This document shows, piece after piece, positions 1 through 4,805 of a stretch of 5,257 nucleotides of DNA. Origin of the DNA: Xanthobacteraceae bacterium (GTDB lineage Bacteria; Pseudomonadota; Alphaproteobacteria; Rhizobiales; Xanthobacteraceae); assembly GCA_030044035.1 (NCBI GenBank), contig JASHWN010000337.1, positions 1 to 5,257 on the forward strand, in the 5' to 3' direction. Below the pieces are notes generated by a model, which searched no databases, was not told the DNA's origin, and was given only the letters and a program-made list of their open reading frames with translations. A program made the position numbers and the translations under genes. Position 1 is the stretch's first letter. The number at the start of each line of letters is the position of its first letter.

Positions 1-16
1 CCCCCGCCGGCACGGC

Positions 17-730
17 TCACTGGCCGGTTTCGGTGGCGACGACTTTCCAGTTGGGATCGCGCGAGGAGACATCGCGCGCGAACGTCCACAAGTCGGTCAC
101 GTCGGTGACCTTTTCGGCATTGCCGTCGATCACGGCGCCGGAGCGGTCGCGCGTCGCCGAAACGAGCTTGGAGACGAAGCGCACGGTGATCTGCGCCGTC
201 CGGCTGCGCAGTTCGGCGCCGCTGACCGTCGCGGAATCGATCGAGACGAATTTGCTCTCGGCCGTTTCGCCGCGCGATTCGCGCTCGCTGATCGCAGCGT
301 CGAAGCCATCGTAGACCTCGCGGGACAACAAGCCCCGCAGCTGGCGGCGGTCGCCGGCGGCAAACGCGGTGACCACCATCTCGTAGGCGGCGCGGGCGCC
401 GGTGAGGAAGTGCTGGGCATCGAAGGTCGAGTCGGCGGCGGCGATCGCATCCAGACCGGATGCAGCCGGCGACCCGGTTTCGGCGACGCCTTTCCAGCGT
501 TCGGTCGGCGGCTGTGCCACCTCGACGGCGCGCGGCGCGGTCTCGACGGGACGCGACGGCAAGGTCACCACTTTTTCGCCCGCCGGACTGCGCACCGTGT
601 CGCGCGCCGAATACGGATCGTAGGGCGGGCGCTCGCGCCCGGTGCGTCGACCCAAGACGCTGCGAAGCCGCAGGAAAATGAAAACCGCGAGCGCCAAAAA
701 GATGATGGTGTAGATGTTGTCTTCGAACAC
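17..730 (-). CDS. Tim44/TimA-like membrane-anchored protein
   Basis: The 237-residue product has one hydrophobic N-terminal segment (about residues 7-21, TIIFLALAVFIFLRL), a basic patch (RRTGRER), a Pro/Ala-rich linker of about 65 residues, and a C-terminal Tim44-like domain from about residue 100 to the end. Conserved alphaproteobacterial stretches are visible: GARAAYEMVVTAFAAGD (111-127), FVSIDSA (161-167), AQITVRFVSKLVSATRD (179-195) and VTDLWTFARDVSSRDPNWKV (211-230). The family is related to the C-terminal domain of mitochondrial Tim44. The bacterial relatives, including the TimA type, are thought to act at the inner membrane, but their exact role is poorly defined. The start is GTG, followed by FEDN, a typical beginning for this family; the Shine-Dalgarno sequence is weak (GAAAG or ACGAG). 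The gene is divergent from secB and stops 16 bp from the window edge. The family call is firm; the function is not. Confidence 0.88.
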   Translation of the reverse strand: MFEDNIYTIIFLALAVFIFLRLRSVLGRRTGRERPPYDPYSARDTVRSPAGEKVVTLPSRPVETAPRAVEVAQPPTERWKGVAETGSPAASGLDAIAAADSTFDAQHFLTGARAAYEMVVTAFAAGDRRQLRGLLSREVYDGFDAAISERESRGETAESKFVSIDSATVSGAELRSRTAQITVRFVSKLVSATRDRSGAVIDGNAEKVTDVTDLWTFARDVSSRDPNWKVVATETGQ

Positions 731-933
731 GTCTCGTATTCTTTCGGCGTTACGCGTCGTGCTGTGCGGTCATTCCGGGGGCGGCCAGATAGCAAAGCCG
801 CGCGCGGTGGCTTCAGTTCCCCCTGTCATGTAGGCACGCTCGGGGGACCCTCCAGAGGGCCGCCGTACAGAATTCCCGGCTGTCGAAGTTTAAACGATTG
901 CGGAGCATAGGCCAACACGCCAGGGCACGGCAT

Positions 934-952
934 GCTTACTGGTCACGTAAGC
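934..952. repeat. Inverted repeat GCTTAC-N7-GTAAGC
   Basis: Two perfect 6-bp arms, GCTTAC (934-939) and GTAAGC (947-952), flank the 7-nt spacer TGGTCAC. It lies midway in the divergent intergenic region, so it could be an operator half-site pair or a small hairpin. A 6-bp repeat can also occur by chance, and no regulator is known from this sequence alone. Confidence 0.4.
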
Positions 953-1041
953 GGATGCGGCCCGACTTGCGGCGGCTGCCCCAATCGTAGGCATTTCGGG
1001 CGTATTCGGTCCAATTCGAGCCCCGAGCAGCGCTAAGCCAA

Positions 1042-1063
1042 GCTCGAACAGTGCTCGAACAGT
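1042..1063 (+). repeat. Tandem 11-bp direct repeat upstream of secB
   Basis: The unit GCTCGAACAGT occurs twice with no gap (1042-1052 and 1053-1063). The 11-bp period is about one helical turn, so both copies would face the same side of the DNA, as expected for a double protein-binding site. It ends 79 bp before the secB start codon. It may instead be a replication-slippage duplication. Confidence 0.6.
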
Positions 1064-1065
1064 GC

Positions 1066-1075
1066 ATGCCGGCAT
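1066..1075. repeat. 10-bp perfect palindrome ATGCCGGCAT
   Basis: A perfect self-complementary decamer starts two bases after the tandem repeat. Together they form a compact block of symmetric and repeated DNA within 80 bp of secB, the usual position for promoter or operator elements. A regulatory role is inference only. Confidence 0.35.
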
Positions 1076-1115
1076 TGTTCGGCCGGTTCCGCTATGTTAG
1101 CGAAGCCCGCAAAAT

Positions 1116-1131
1116 GCCCGCCAGCGCGGGC
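1116..1131 (+). promoter_or_regulatory. Hairpin next to the secB ribosome binding site
   Basis: GCCCGC (1116-1121) and GCGGGC (1126-1131) are perfect complements around the 4-nt loop CAGC. The all-G/C stem ends one base before the secB Shine-Dalgarno sequence (1133-1137). In mRNA it could restrict ribosome loading or set the 5' boundary of the initiation region. There is no T-run after it, so it is not a standard terminator. Confidence 0.4.
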
Positions 1132-1132
1132 C

Positions 1133-1137
1133 GGAGG
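1133..1137 (+). promoter_or_regulatory. Ribosome binding site of secB (GGAGG)
   Basis: GGAGG sits 5 nt before the ATG at 1143. It is the best Shine-Dalgarno match in the window and fixes the secB start. A good initiation signal on a gene with an internal stop suggests the disruption is recent or not real. Confidence 0.8.
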
Positions 1138-1142
1138 CGAGT

Positions 1143-1643
1143 ATGTCGACGACGAACGGTGGTCCCCAGCCGCAAATGGCGATGCCCCAGATCGGGGTCC
1201 TCACCCAGTACGTCAAAGACCTGTCGTTCGAAAATCCGCATGCGCCGCGCTCGCTGGCGCCAAGCGCCGCGCAGCCTGCCATCAATATTCAGGTCAACGT
1301 TGACGCGGGACAGGTCGCGGAGAGCGATTTCGAGGTGAGCTTGCGAATCGAGGGCAAGGCCGAAGCGCAGGGCATGCTGCTGTTCAACTTCGAGCTGGTG
1401 TTCGCCGGCCTGTTTCGCATTCAGAACGTACCGGCTGACAGCATCCAACCGGTCGTCATGATCTAGTGCCCGCGCCTGTTGTTCCCGTTCGCACGCGAGA
1501 TCATTGCCTCGGCGACGCGTAACGGCGGCTTTGCGCCGCTGTTGCTCAACCCGATCGACTTTGTCGCGCTGTATCGCCAGCGCCTGGCGGGCGCCGGCGC
1601 TGCGGCGGACCCATCGCCGCCACCGCCGCTCAGTCAAGACTGA
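1143..1643 (+). pseudogene. secB: secB, protein-export chaperone, interrupted by in-frame TAG
   Basis: SecB is a cytoplasmic tetrameric chaperone that keeps secretory preproteins unfolded and hands them to SecA. The first 107 codons give a typical alphaproteobacterial SecB: IGVLTQYVKDLSFENPHAPRSL near the N-terminus (given in two parts: IGVLTQYVKDL, SFENPHAPRSL), INIQVNVDA, and LLFNFELVFAGLFRIQNVP near residues 79-97. Codon 108 is TAG (1464-1466). Immediately after it, in the same frame, come [21 protein letters not shown] and [19 protein letters not shown], the conserved SecB C-terminus, ending at TGA 1641-1643. Read through, the protein would be 166 residues, the usual length. The TAG sits where relatives usually have Glu in a motif of the type (L/I)ECPR, so one base change (GAG to TAG) explains it. 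As read, the product would stop at residue 107 and lack the C-terminal strand and helix region. It may be a new pseudogene, a sequencing error, or stop readthrough. The gene converges on dnaQ, overlapping its end by 14 bp. Confidence 0.85.
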
Positions 1644-2325
1644 CGTAGTCGAGCCAGATCGCGTTTGCTCCGAGCGTGGCGACAAAGCGAAGATGCTCGG
1701 CGCGATCTTCCGCCGAAATGCGCTCGGCGAGCGGCAGCGGACGTTCGCGCAAGATGATCGGCGCACCGGCGGCCGACACCGGCACCGCCGCTTGCGACAG
1801 AATGAGTTGCGCCTGGCGCGCACCGATCAGCTCGATATAGACCTCGGCCAAAAGTTCGGCGTCAAGCAGCGCGCCGTGCTTGGTGCGGCGGGAATTGTCT
1901 ATAGCATAGCGCACACACAGATCGTCGAGCCGGTTCGGCGCGCCGGCGTGCTTGCGGCGCGCCAACAGCAAGGTGTCGACGATCCGATCGCGGCTTAGCG
2001 CGGCGCGGCCGGCGCGCTCCAGTTCGGCGTTGAGAAAGCCGAGATCGAACGCCGCATTATGGGCGACCAGCTGCGCGTCGCCCAGGAACGCGATGATCTC
2101 TTCGGCCCGCTCGGCAAAACGCGGCCTGTCCTTGAGGAACTCGACGGTCAGGCCGTGAACCTCCCGCGCCGATTCCGGCATGTCGCGGTCGGGATTGAAA
2201 TAGCAGTGAAAGGTTCGGCCGGTCGGAAACCGATTGACGAGCTCGATGCAGCCGATCTCGACCAGCCGATCGCCTTGCAGGGGATCGAGCCCGGTGGTTT
2301 CGGTGTCGAAGACGATTTCCCGCAT
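1630..2325 (-). CDS. dnaQ: DNA polymerase III epsilon subunit (3'-5' proofreading exonuclease)
   Basis: DnaQ removes mispaired nucleotides as part of the replicative polymerase III core. The 231-residue protein carries all DEDDh exonuclease motifs: DTETTG at 7-12 (D7, E9), HNAAFD at 89-94 (D94) and [11 protein letters not shown] from 149 (H150, D155). These match the spacing of the E. coli catalytic residues. QAQLIL at 171-176 lies where E. coli epsilon has its beta-clamp-binding hexapeptide, so it may be the clamp motif here; this is inference. The C-terminal tail of about 55 residues would bind the alpha subunit. The ATG start has only a weak ribosome site (AGG, 7-nt spacer). A 6-bp inverted repeat (2339-2355) lies in the 43-nt gap after coaE. 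It is the last gene of the PPSR-maf-coaE-dnaQ operon and has the length expected for alphaproteobacterial DnaQ. Confidence 0.95.
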   Translation of the reverse strand: MREIVFDTETTGLDPLQGDRLVEIGCIELVNRFPTGRTFHCYFNPDRDMPESAREVHGLTVEFLKDRPRFAERAEEIIAFLGDAQLVAHNAAFDLGFLNAELERAGRAALSRDRIVDTLLLARRKHAGAPNRLDDLCVRYAIDNSRRTKHGALLDAELLAEVYIELIGARQAQLILSQAAVPVSAAGAPIILRERPLPLAERISAEDRAEHLRFVATLGANAIWLDYVSLD

Positions 2326-2338
2326 TTTTTAGCCTGCT

Positions 2339-2355
2339 CGCGCCAATTCGGCGCG
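2339..2355 (-). repeat. Intercistronic hairpin between coaE and dnaQ
   Basis: CGCGCC (2339-2344) and GGCGCG (2350-2355) pair around AATTC. In the minus-strand mRNA the stem ends 13 nt before the dnaQ ATG and abuts its weak ribosome site. It is followed by an A-run, not a U-run, so it is not an intrinsic terminator. It could affect dnaQ translation or mRNA processing. Confidence 0.35.
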
Positions 2356-2368
2356 GCGCGGCCGCGAA

Positions 2369-2998
2369 TCACGGCTGGCGCAGCTGCATTTTAGCGACGG
2401 CGCGCAAAATGTCGCGCACCTGCGTGCGGGCATGCTCGAAATCGTACGAACTGTCTACGATGAAATCGGCGCGGCGGCGCTTTTCCGCGTCGGGCGTCTG
2501 CTTGGCCAGAATTGCGGCAAACTTTTCCTCGGTCATGCCGGGCCGCTCGAAGACCCGGCGCCGCTGCAGCTCGGCCGAGGCCGACACCACCACCACGGCA
2601 TCGCAGCAGCGCTCAAGGCCGGCTTCAAACAACAGCGGTATATCAAGCACGACGACAGCCGCTCCTCGCGCCGCCTGCTCGGCCAAGAATTTGTCTCTCG
2701 CCGCGCCGACCAACGGATGCACGATGGCTTCGAGCCGCGCCAATGCTTCGGCATCATTGAGCACGCGCGCGGCGAGCTTCGTTCGGTCGACCATGCCGCC
2801 CGAGATCGTGCCCGGAAAGGCCTGCTCGATGGCCGCCACTGCCTCGCCCTCGTAGAGCGCATGGACGACGGCATCGGAATCGTGCACCGGCACGCCTTCG
2901 TCGGCAAAAAACCGGGCGGCCGTCGATTTGCCCATCGCCAGCGAGCCGGTCAGGCAAAGCACGAAAGGTCGTTTCGGACGGCCAGCCGTTTCGCTCAT
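2369..2998 (-). CDS. coaE: Dephospho-CoA kinase
   Basis: CoaE phosphorylates the 3'-OH of the ribose of dephospho-CoA with ATP, the last step of coenzyme A synthesis, in the cytoplasm. Taking the ATG at 2998 gives 209 residues, normal for the family. Visible motifs are the Walker A loop GSLAMGKST (18-26), the HDSDAVVH segment (39-46) typical of the substrate site, IVHPL (92-96) and DIPLLFE (119-125). An in-frame ATG four codons upstream (3008-3010; MVAG extension) is possible. I prefer the inner ATG because it overlaps the maf stop as ATGA and has a G-rich GGGGATGG sequence at a suitable distance, while the outer ATG has G-rich sequence directly against it. Translational coupling to maf is likely. 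The loop reads GSLAMGKS where close relatives, as I recall them, have GSIGMGKS; this is conservative and should not affect activity. In related genomes aroE commonly precedes coaE; here it is absent. Confidence 0.95.
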   Translation of the reverse strand: MSETAGRPKRPFVLCLTGSLAMGKSTAARFFADEGVPVHDSDAVVHALYEGEAVAAIEQAFPGTISGGMVDRTKLAARVLNDAEALARLEAIVHPLVGAARDKFLAEQAARGAAVVVLDIPLLFEAGLERCCDAVVVVSASAELQRRRVFERPGMTEEKFAAILAKQTPDAEKRRRADFIVDSSYDFEHARTQVRDILRAVAKMQLRQP

Positions 2999-3603
2999 GC
3001 CAGCAACCATCCCCGCCGACGAAAAAACTGCAGCACTTCCAAAAGCGGCAGCCCCAATATGGCGAAATAGTCGCCCTCGACCCGCTCGAACAAATGGCTG
3101 CCCAAACCTTCGAGCTGATAGGCGCCGACGCTCTCGGTCGCGGCACTACCGGCAGCATCGAGATAGACATCGAGAAACTGGTCGGAGAGCGTCCGCATGG
3201 TCAGCCGCGCGACGCTGACATGTTCGAAAATCACGACGCCGTTTTGCACGCACGTCACGGCCGAATGAAGCGCATGGGCACGGCCGGAGAGCGCCCGAAG
3301 TTGCGCCATGGCTGCGGCACGATCCGGCGGCGTGGCGAACCGCGTCCCGTCGAGCGCCAGCACCTGGTCGGCACCCAGCACGAGACGCCCTGCATGATTT
3401 CGGCCCACCGCGAGAGCTTTTTCCCGCGCCAATAGCGCCGCGATGGCGGTCGGCTCGCTGCTGGCTGCGCCAGCTTCGATCGCCCGTTCGTCGAGATCGG
3501 CCGCACATACCTCGACCGGAATTCCGGCAGCCGCCAGCAAAGCACGTCGTACCTTGCTCTTTGAGGCCAGCAAAAGCGGCTCAGCGGCAAGCCAGAGCGG
3601 CAT
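2995..3603 (-). CDS. maf: Maf-family nucleotide pyrophosphatase
   Basis: Maf proteins hydrolyse non-canonical or modified nucleoside triphosphates (and some canonical pyrimidine triphosphates) to monophosphates, a house-cleaning function in the cytoplasm. The 202-residue product has the family layout: [12 protein letters not shown] (12-23), DLDER (36-40), VLGADQVL (75-82) with the conserved acidic residue D79, [12 protein letters not shown] (157-168) and [18 protein letters not shown] (174-191). The GAYQLEGLG and EGDY pattern resembles the YceF-like branch more than the YhdE-like dTTP/UTP branch, but I cannot assign a substrate. The ATG is 3 nt after the PPSR stop, and its own stop overlaps the coaE start, so it is embedded in the operon. 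Length and motifs look intact. Confidence 0.93.
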   Translation of the reverse strand: MPLWLAAEPLLLASKSKVRRALLAAAGIPVEVCAADLDERAIEAGAASSEPTAIAALLAREKALAVGRNHAGRLVLGADQVLALDGTRFATPPDRAAAMAQLRALSGRAHALHSAVTCVQNGVVIFEHVSVARLTMRTLSDQFLDVYLDAAGSAATESVGAYQLEGLGSHLFERVEGDYFAILGLPLLEVLQFFRRRGWLLA

Positions 3604-3606
3604 CGC

Positions 3607-4443
3607 TCACGACGCCTTGCGCCGGCGCCGCTCCGCGAGGTGCGCCAACACCGCGGCCGCAGTTTCCTCGATCGAGCGCCGGGTGACGTCGATCAGCGGC
3701 CAATTATGTCGGCTGCACAGACGCCGGGAGGCAGCAACCTCCTCGGCCACCGCATCGCGGTCGATATAGCTGTCGTCCTCGCGGTGCGCTTTCAGGCCAA
3801 GCAATCTGTTCTGGCGGATCTGCACGATGCGCTCCGGACTGGCATAGAGTCCGACAATCAATGGGTTTTGCAGGTGCTCGACCCGCGACGGCAGCGGTAG
3901 CCCCGGCACCAGCGGCACGTTGGCGGTCTTCACGCCGCGATTGGCGAGGTAAATGGATGTCGGCGTCTTTGACGTTCGCGACACGCCGACCAGGACCACG
4001 TCGGCTTCCTCCAAGTCTTCCGTCTGCTGCCCGTCGTCATGCAGCATGGTGTAATTAAGCGCGTCGATGCGGCGAAAATACTCGGCGTTGAGGGTGTGCT
4101 GCGCACCGACCTTGTGGGTGGTCTCGGCGCCCAGATAGGCCTGGAATAGGTGTAGAACCGGGCCAAGGATTGACAGACACGGCAGTCCGAGCTCGCGGCT
4201 TTTGGCCTCAAGCCGGGCCGCCAAATCCTCCTCGAGCAGAGTGTAAAGCACGATTCCGGGTGATTCCTCGATTTCCGCAAGCACGCGATCGAGCTGCTTT
4301 TGCGTGCGCACCAGCGGATGCACATGCTCGACCGGCATGACCCTGACATACTGCGCGGCCGCCGCCCGCGCCACGGTGATCAGGGTTTCGCCGGTCGAAT
4401 CCGAGATCAGGTGAAGGTGGAAATAACCCGCCGCCTGGGCCAT
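3607..4443 (-). CDS. Pyruvate, water dikinase / PPDK regulatory protein (kinase-pyrophosphorylase, DUF299; RP001 homologue)
   Basis: This bifunctional family inactivates pyruvate-phosphate dikinase or PEP synthase by ADP-dependent phosphorylation of an active-site-region threonine, and reactivates it by phosphate-dependent dephosphorylation, so it controls pyruvate/PEP conversion. The 278-residue product starts [12 protein letters not shown] and carries SDSTGET (14-20), the segment [19 protein letters not shown] (121-139), the nucleotide-binding [11 protein letters not shown] (153-163) and NVPLVPG (175-181). A TTG at 4503 would add 20 residues. I reject it because a TATAAT -10 box lies at 4506-4511, so transcription should begin near 4500, leaving no leader for that codon, and relatives are about 270-280 residues long and begin close to GYFHLHL. 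The ATG itself lacks a clear Shine-Dalgarno sequence. It is the first gene of the minus-strand operon and the RP001-type neighbour of the Caulobacter and Rickettsia origins. Which dikinase is the target cannot be seen here. Confidence 0.93.
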   Translation of the reverse strand: MAQAAGYFHLHLISDSTGETLITVARAAAAQYVRVMPVEHVHPLVRTQKQLDRVLAEIEESPGIVLYTLLEEDLAARLEAKSRELGLPCLSILGPVLHLFQAYLGAETTHKVGAQHTLNAEYFRRIDALNYTMLHDDGQQTEDLEEADVVLVGVSRTSKTPTSIYLANRGVKTANVPLVPGLPLPSRVEHLQNPLIVGLYASPERIVQIRQNRLLGLKAHREDDSYIDRDAVAEEVAASRRLCSRHNWPLIDVTRRSIEETAAAVLAHLAERRRRKAS

Positions 4444-4505
4444 TTGGGACCGGATAACCTGTCGATAAAGCGGGAGAAGGCCACGCTCAGCGCGGTTAGG
4501 CAAGC

Positions 4506-4533
4506 ATTATAGCCGGACAGCCTGCCGGCTCAT
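4506..4533 (-). promoter_or_regulatory. Probable promoter of the PPSR-maf-coaE-dnaQ operon
   Basis: Read on the minus strand, 4511-4506 is a perfect TATAAT -10 hexamer. The -35 element is weak: ATGAGC at 4533-4528 with 16-bp spacing matches the middle TGA of the consensus. Transcription would start about 4500, giving a leader of about 55 nt before the ATG at 4443. The spacer contains the inverted repeat AGCCGG-N8-CCGGCT (4511-4530), and a DnaA-like box (4530-4538) overlaps the -35 region, so control by DnaA or another DNA-binding protein is plausible. Confidence 0.55.
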
Positions 4534-4538
4534 CCACA
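4530..4538 (+). promoter_or_regulatory. DnaA box, near-consensus (TCATCCACA)
   Basis: It differs from the TTATCCACA consensus only at position 2, the same position that varies in the TGATCCACA G-boxes of the Caulobacter origin. It overlaps the -35 region of the PPSR operon promoter, so DnaA binding could both assemble the origin complex and repress the operon. Confidence 0.5.
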
Positions 4539-4589
4539 TGGCTGCCGCGCAGCGATGATTCACCTTGGTTATGGCTACGATTGGTGAAA

Positions 4590-4598
4590 TGTGGAAAG
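4590..4598 (-). promoter_or_regulatory. DnaA box, near-consensus (CTTTCCACA on minus strand)
   Basis: The plus strand reads TGTGGAAAG. It differs from TTATCCACA at positions 1 and 3 and keeps the TCCACA core. It overlaps the first arm of an inverted repeat, GGAAAG-N6-CTTTCC (4593-4610), and lies between the other two boxes in the opposite orientation. Confidence 0.45.
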
Positions 4599-4640
4599 GC
4601 TTCGCTTTCCGGCCGCAATGGGCGAAAAACCTTGATGAAT

Positions 4641-4649
4641 TTATCCACA
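4641..4649 (+). promoter_or_regulatory. DnaA box, perfect consensus (TTATCCACA)
   Basis: This is an exact match to the high-affinity 9-mer bound by DnaA at bacterial origins. It lies near the middle of the PPSR-hemE interval. I saw no other exact copy in the rest of the window. It is the single strongest sequence signal for an origin here. Confidence 0.75.
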
Positions 4650-4682
4650 TGCCGCAATCGGCCCCACCGCGAAATAGCGGGT

Positions 4683-4692
4683 AAACGCGTTT
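4683..4692. repeat. 10-bp perfect palindrome AAACGCGTTT
   Basis: The decamer is fully self-complementary and sits 33 bp after the perfect DnaA box, between the box cluster and the AT-rich block. It may be a binding site for a dimeric origin or promoter protein. No specific protein can be named from the sequence. Confidence 0.4.
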
Positions 4693-4740
4693 GTACGTTG
4701 ATGGCGTGTGGGTATCGATGTGTGAGTCCAATCAACCGTC

Positions 4741-4785
4741 AAACCACTACAACAATCTTTCTTAGATATGATTTGGTTTAGGATA
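4741..4785. other. AT-rich segment, candidate DNA unwinding element and hemE promoter region
   Basis: About 70% of the bases here are A or T, in a window that is otherwise clearly GC-rich. The segment lies on the hemE side of the DnaA boxes, a suitable place for initial strand opening. It also contains -10-like hexamers for hemE (TATGAT at 4767-4772 and TAGGAT at 4779-4784), but I found no convincing -35 partner, so the AT-richness may partly reflect the hemE promoter. Confidence 0.45.
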
Positions 4786-4795
4786 GAGGCGTGAC

Positions 4796-4799
4796 GGAG
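4796..4799 (+). promoter_or_regulatory. Ribosome binding site of hemE (GGAG)
   Basis: GGAG lies 6 nt before the GTG at 4806 and supports that start. A second in-frame GTG at 4791 is preceded by AGGA (4780-4783) with a 7-nt spacer, so the start is not settled by this site alone. Confidence 0.5.
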
Positions 4800-4805
4800 A
4801 TATCC

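Larger units (their letters stand above)
731..1142. other. Intergenic region between Tim44-like gene and secB
   Basis: This 412-bp stretch separates two divergent genes and so should hold the promoters of both. I see no convincing gene: the short open frames are low-complexity and match no family I know. It contains a 6-bp inverted repeat with a 7-nt loop (934-952), a tandem 11-bp direct repeat (1042-1063), a 10-bp palindrome ATGCCGGCAT (1066-1075) and a hairpin next to the secB ribosome binding site (1116-1131). No clear sigma-70 promoter pair can be assigned. In many alphaproteobacteria an fxsA-type membrane-protein gene is found near secB; none is visible here. Confidence 0.6.
4504..4805. 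other. oriC: Candidate chromosomal replication origin (oriC) between PPSR and hemE
   Basis: The interval of about 300 bp has no convincing gene. In Caulobacter crescentus and Rickettsia prowazekii the origin lies exactly between hemE and the RP001 homologue, the gene pair that flanks this interval. Seen directly: a perfect DnaA box TTATCCACA (4641-4649), near-perfect boxes TCATCCACA (4530-4538) and CTTTCCACA on the minus strand (4590-4598), a weaker ATACCCACA on the minus strand (4707-4715), an AT-rich block next to hemE (about 4741-4785), GANTC sites at 4557 and 4724, and the palindrome AAACGCGTTT (4683-4692). The flanking genes are transcribed away from it, and by eye the plus strand turns from C-rich on the left to G-rich in hemE, although coding direction contributes to that. 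No CtrA site of the TTAA-N7-TTAA type and no full IHF consensus was found. Not every alphaproteobacterium keeps its origin here, so this is a strong candidate rather than proof. Confidence 0.65.

Noticed and set aside
845..861. Hairpin GGACCCTCCAGAGGGCC as an intrinsic terminator
   Set aside because: The stem is short with a bulge and there is no T-run on either strand; no gene ends next to it.
410..910. 166-codon plus-strand open frame over the Tim44-like gene
   Set aside because: It is antisense to a well-supported gene, is rich in Arg/Gly as expected from a GC-rich shadow frame, and matches no family I recognise.
1075..1098. secB promoter TTGTTC (1075-1080) with TATGTT (1093-1098)
   Set aside because: The spacing is only 12 bp, too short for a sigma-70 promoter, and no better -35 partner was seen for TATGTT.
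1092..1823. 243-codon minus-strand open frame opposite secB and over the end of dnaQ
   Set aside because: Its product is Arg-rich and low in complexity. Both frames it overlaps encode recognisable conserved proteins (SecB and DnaQ).
4625..4637. IHF-binding site near the perfect DnaA box
   Set aside because: AAA-N4-TTGATG matches the inverted consensus only in part (first and last positions differ), so it is not strong enough to list as a feature.
4504..4805. CtrA-binding sites of the Caulobacter type in the origin
   Set aside because: No TTAA-N7-TTAA is present; only isolated AT-rich words were seen.
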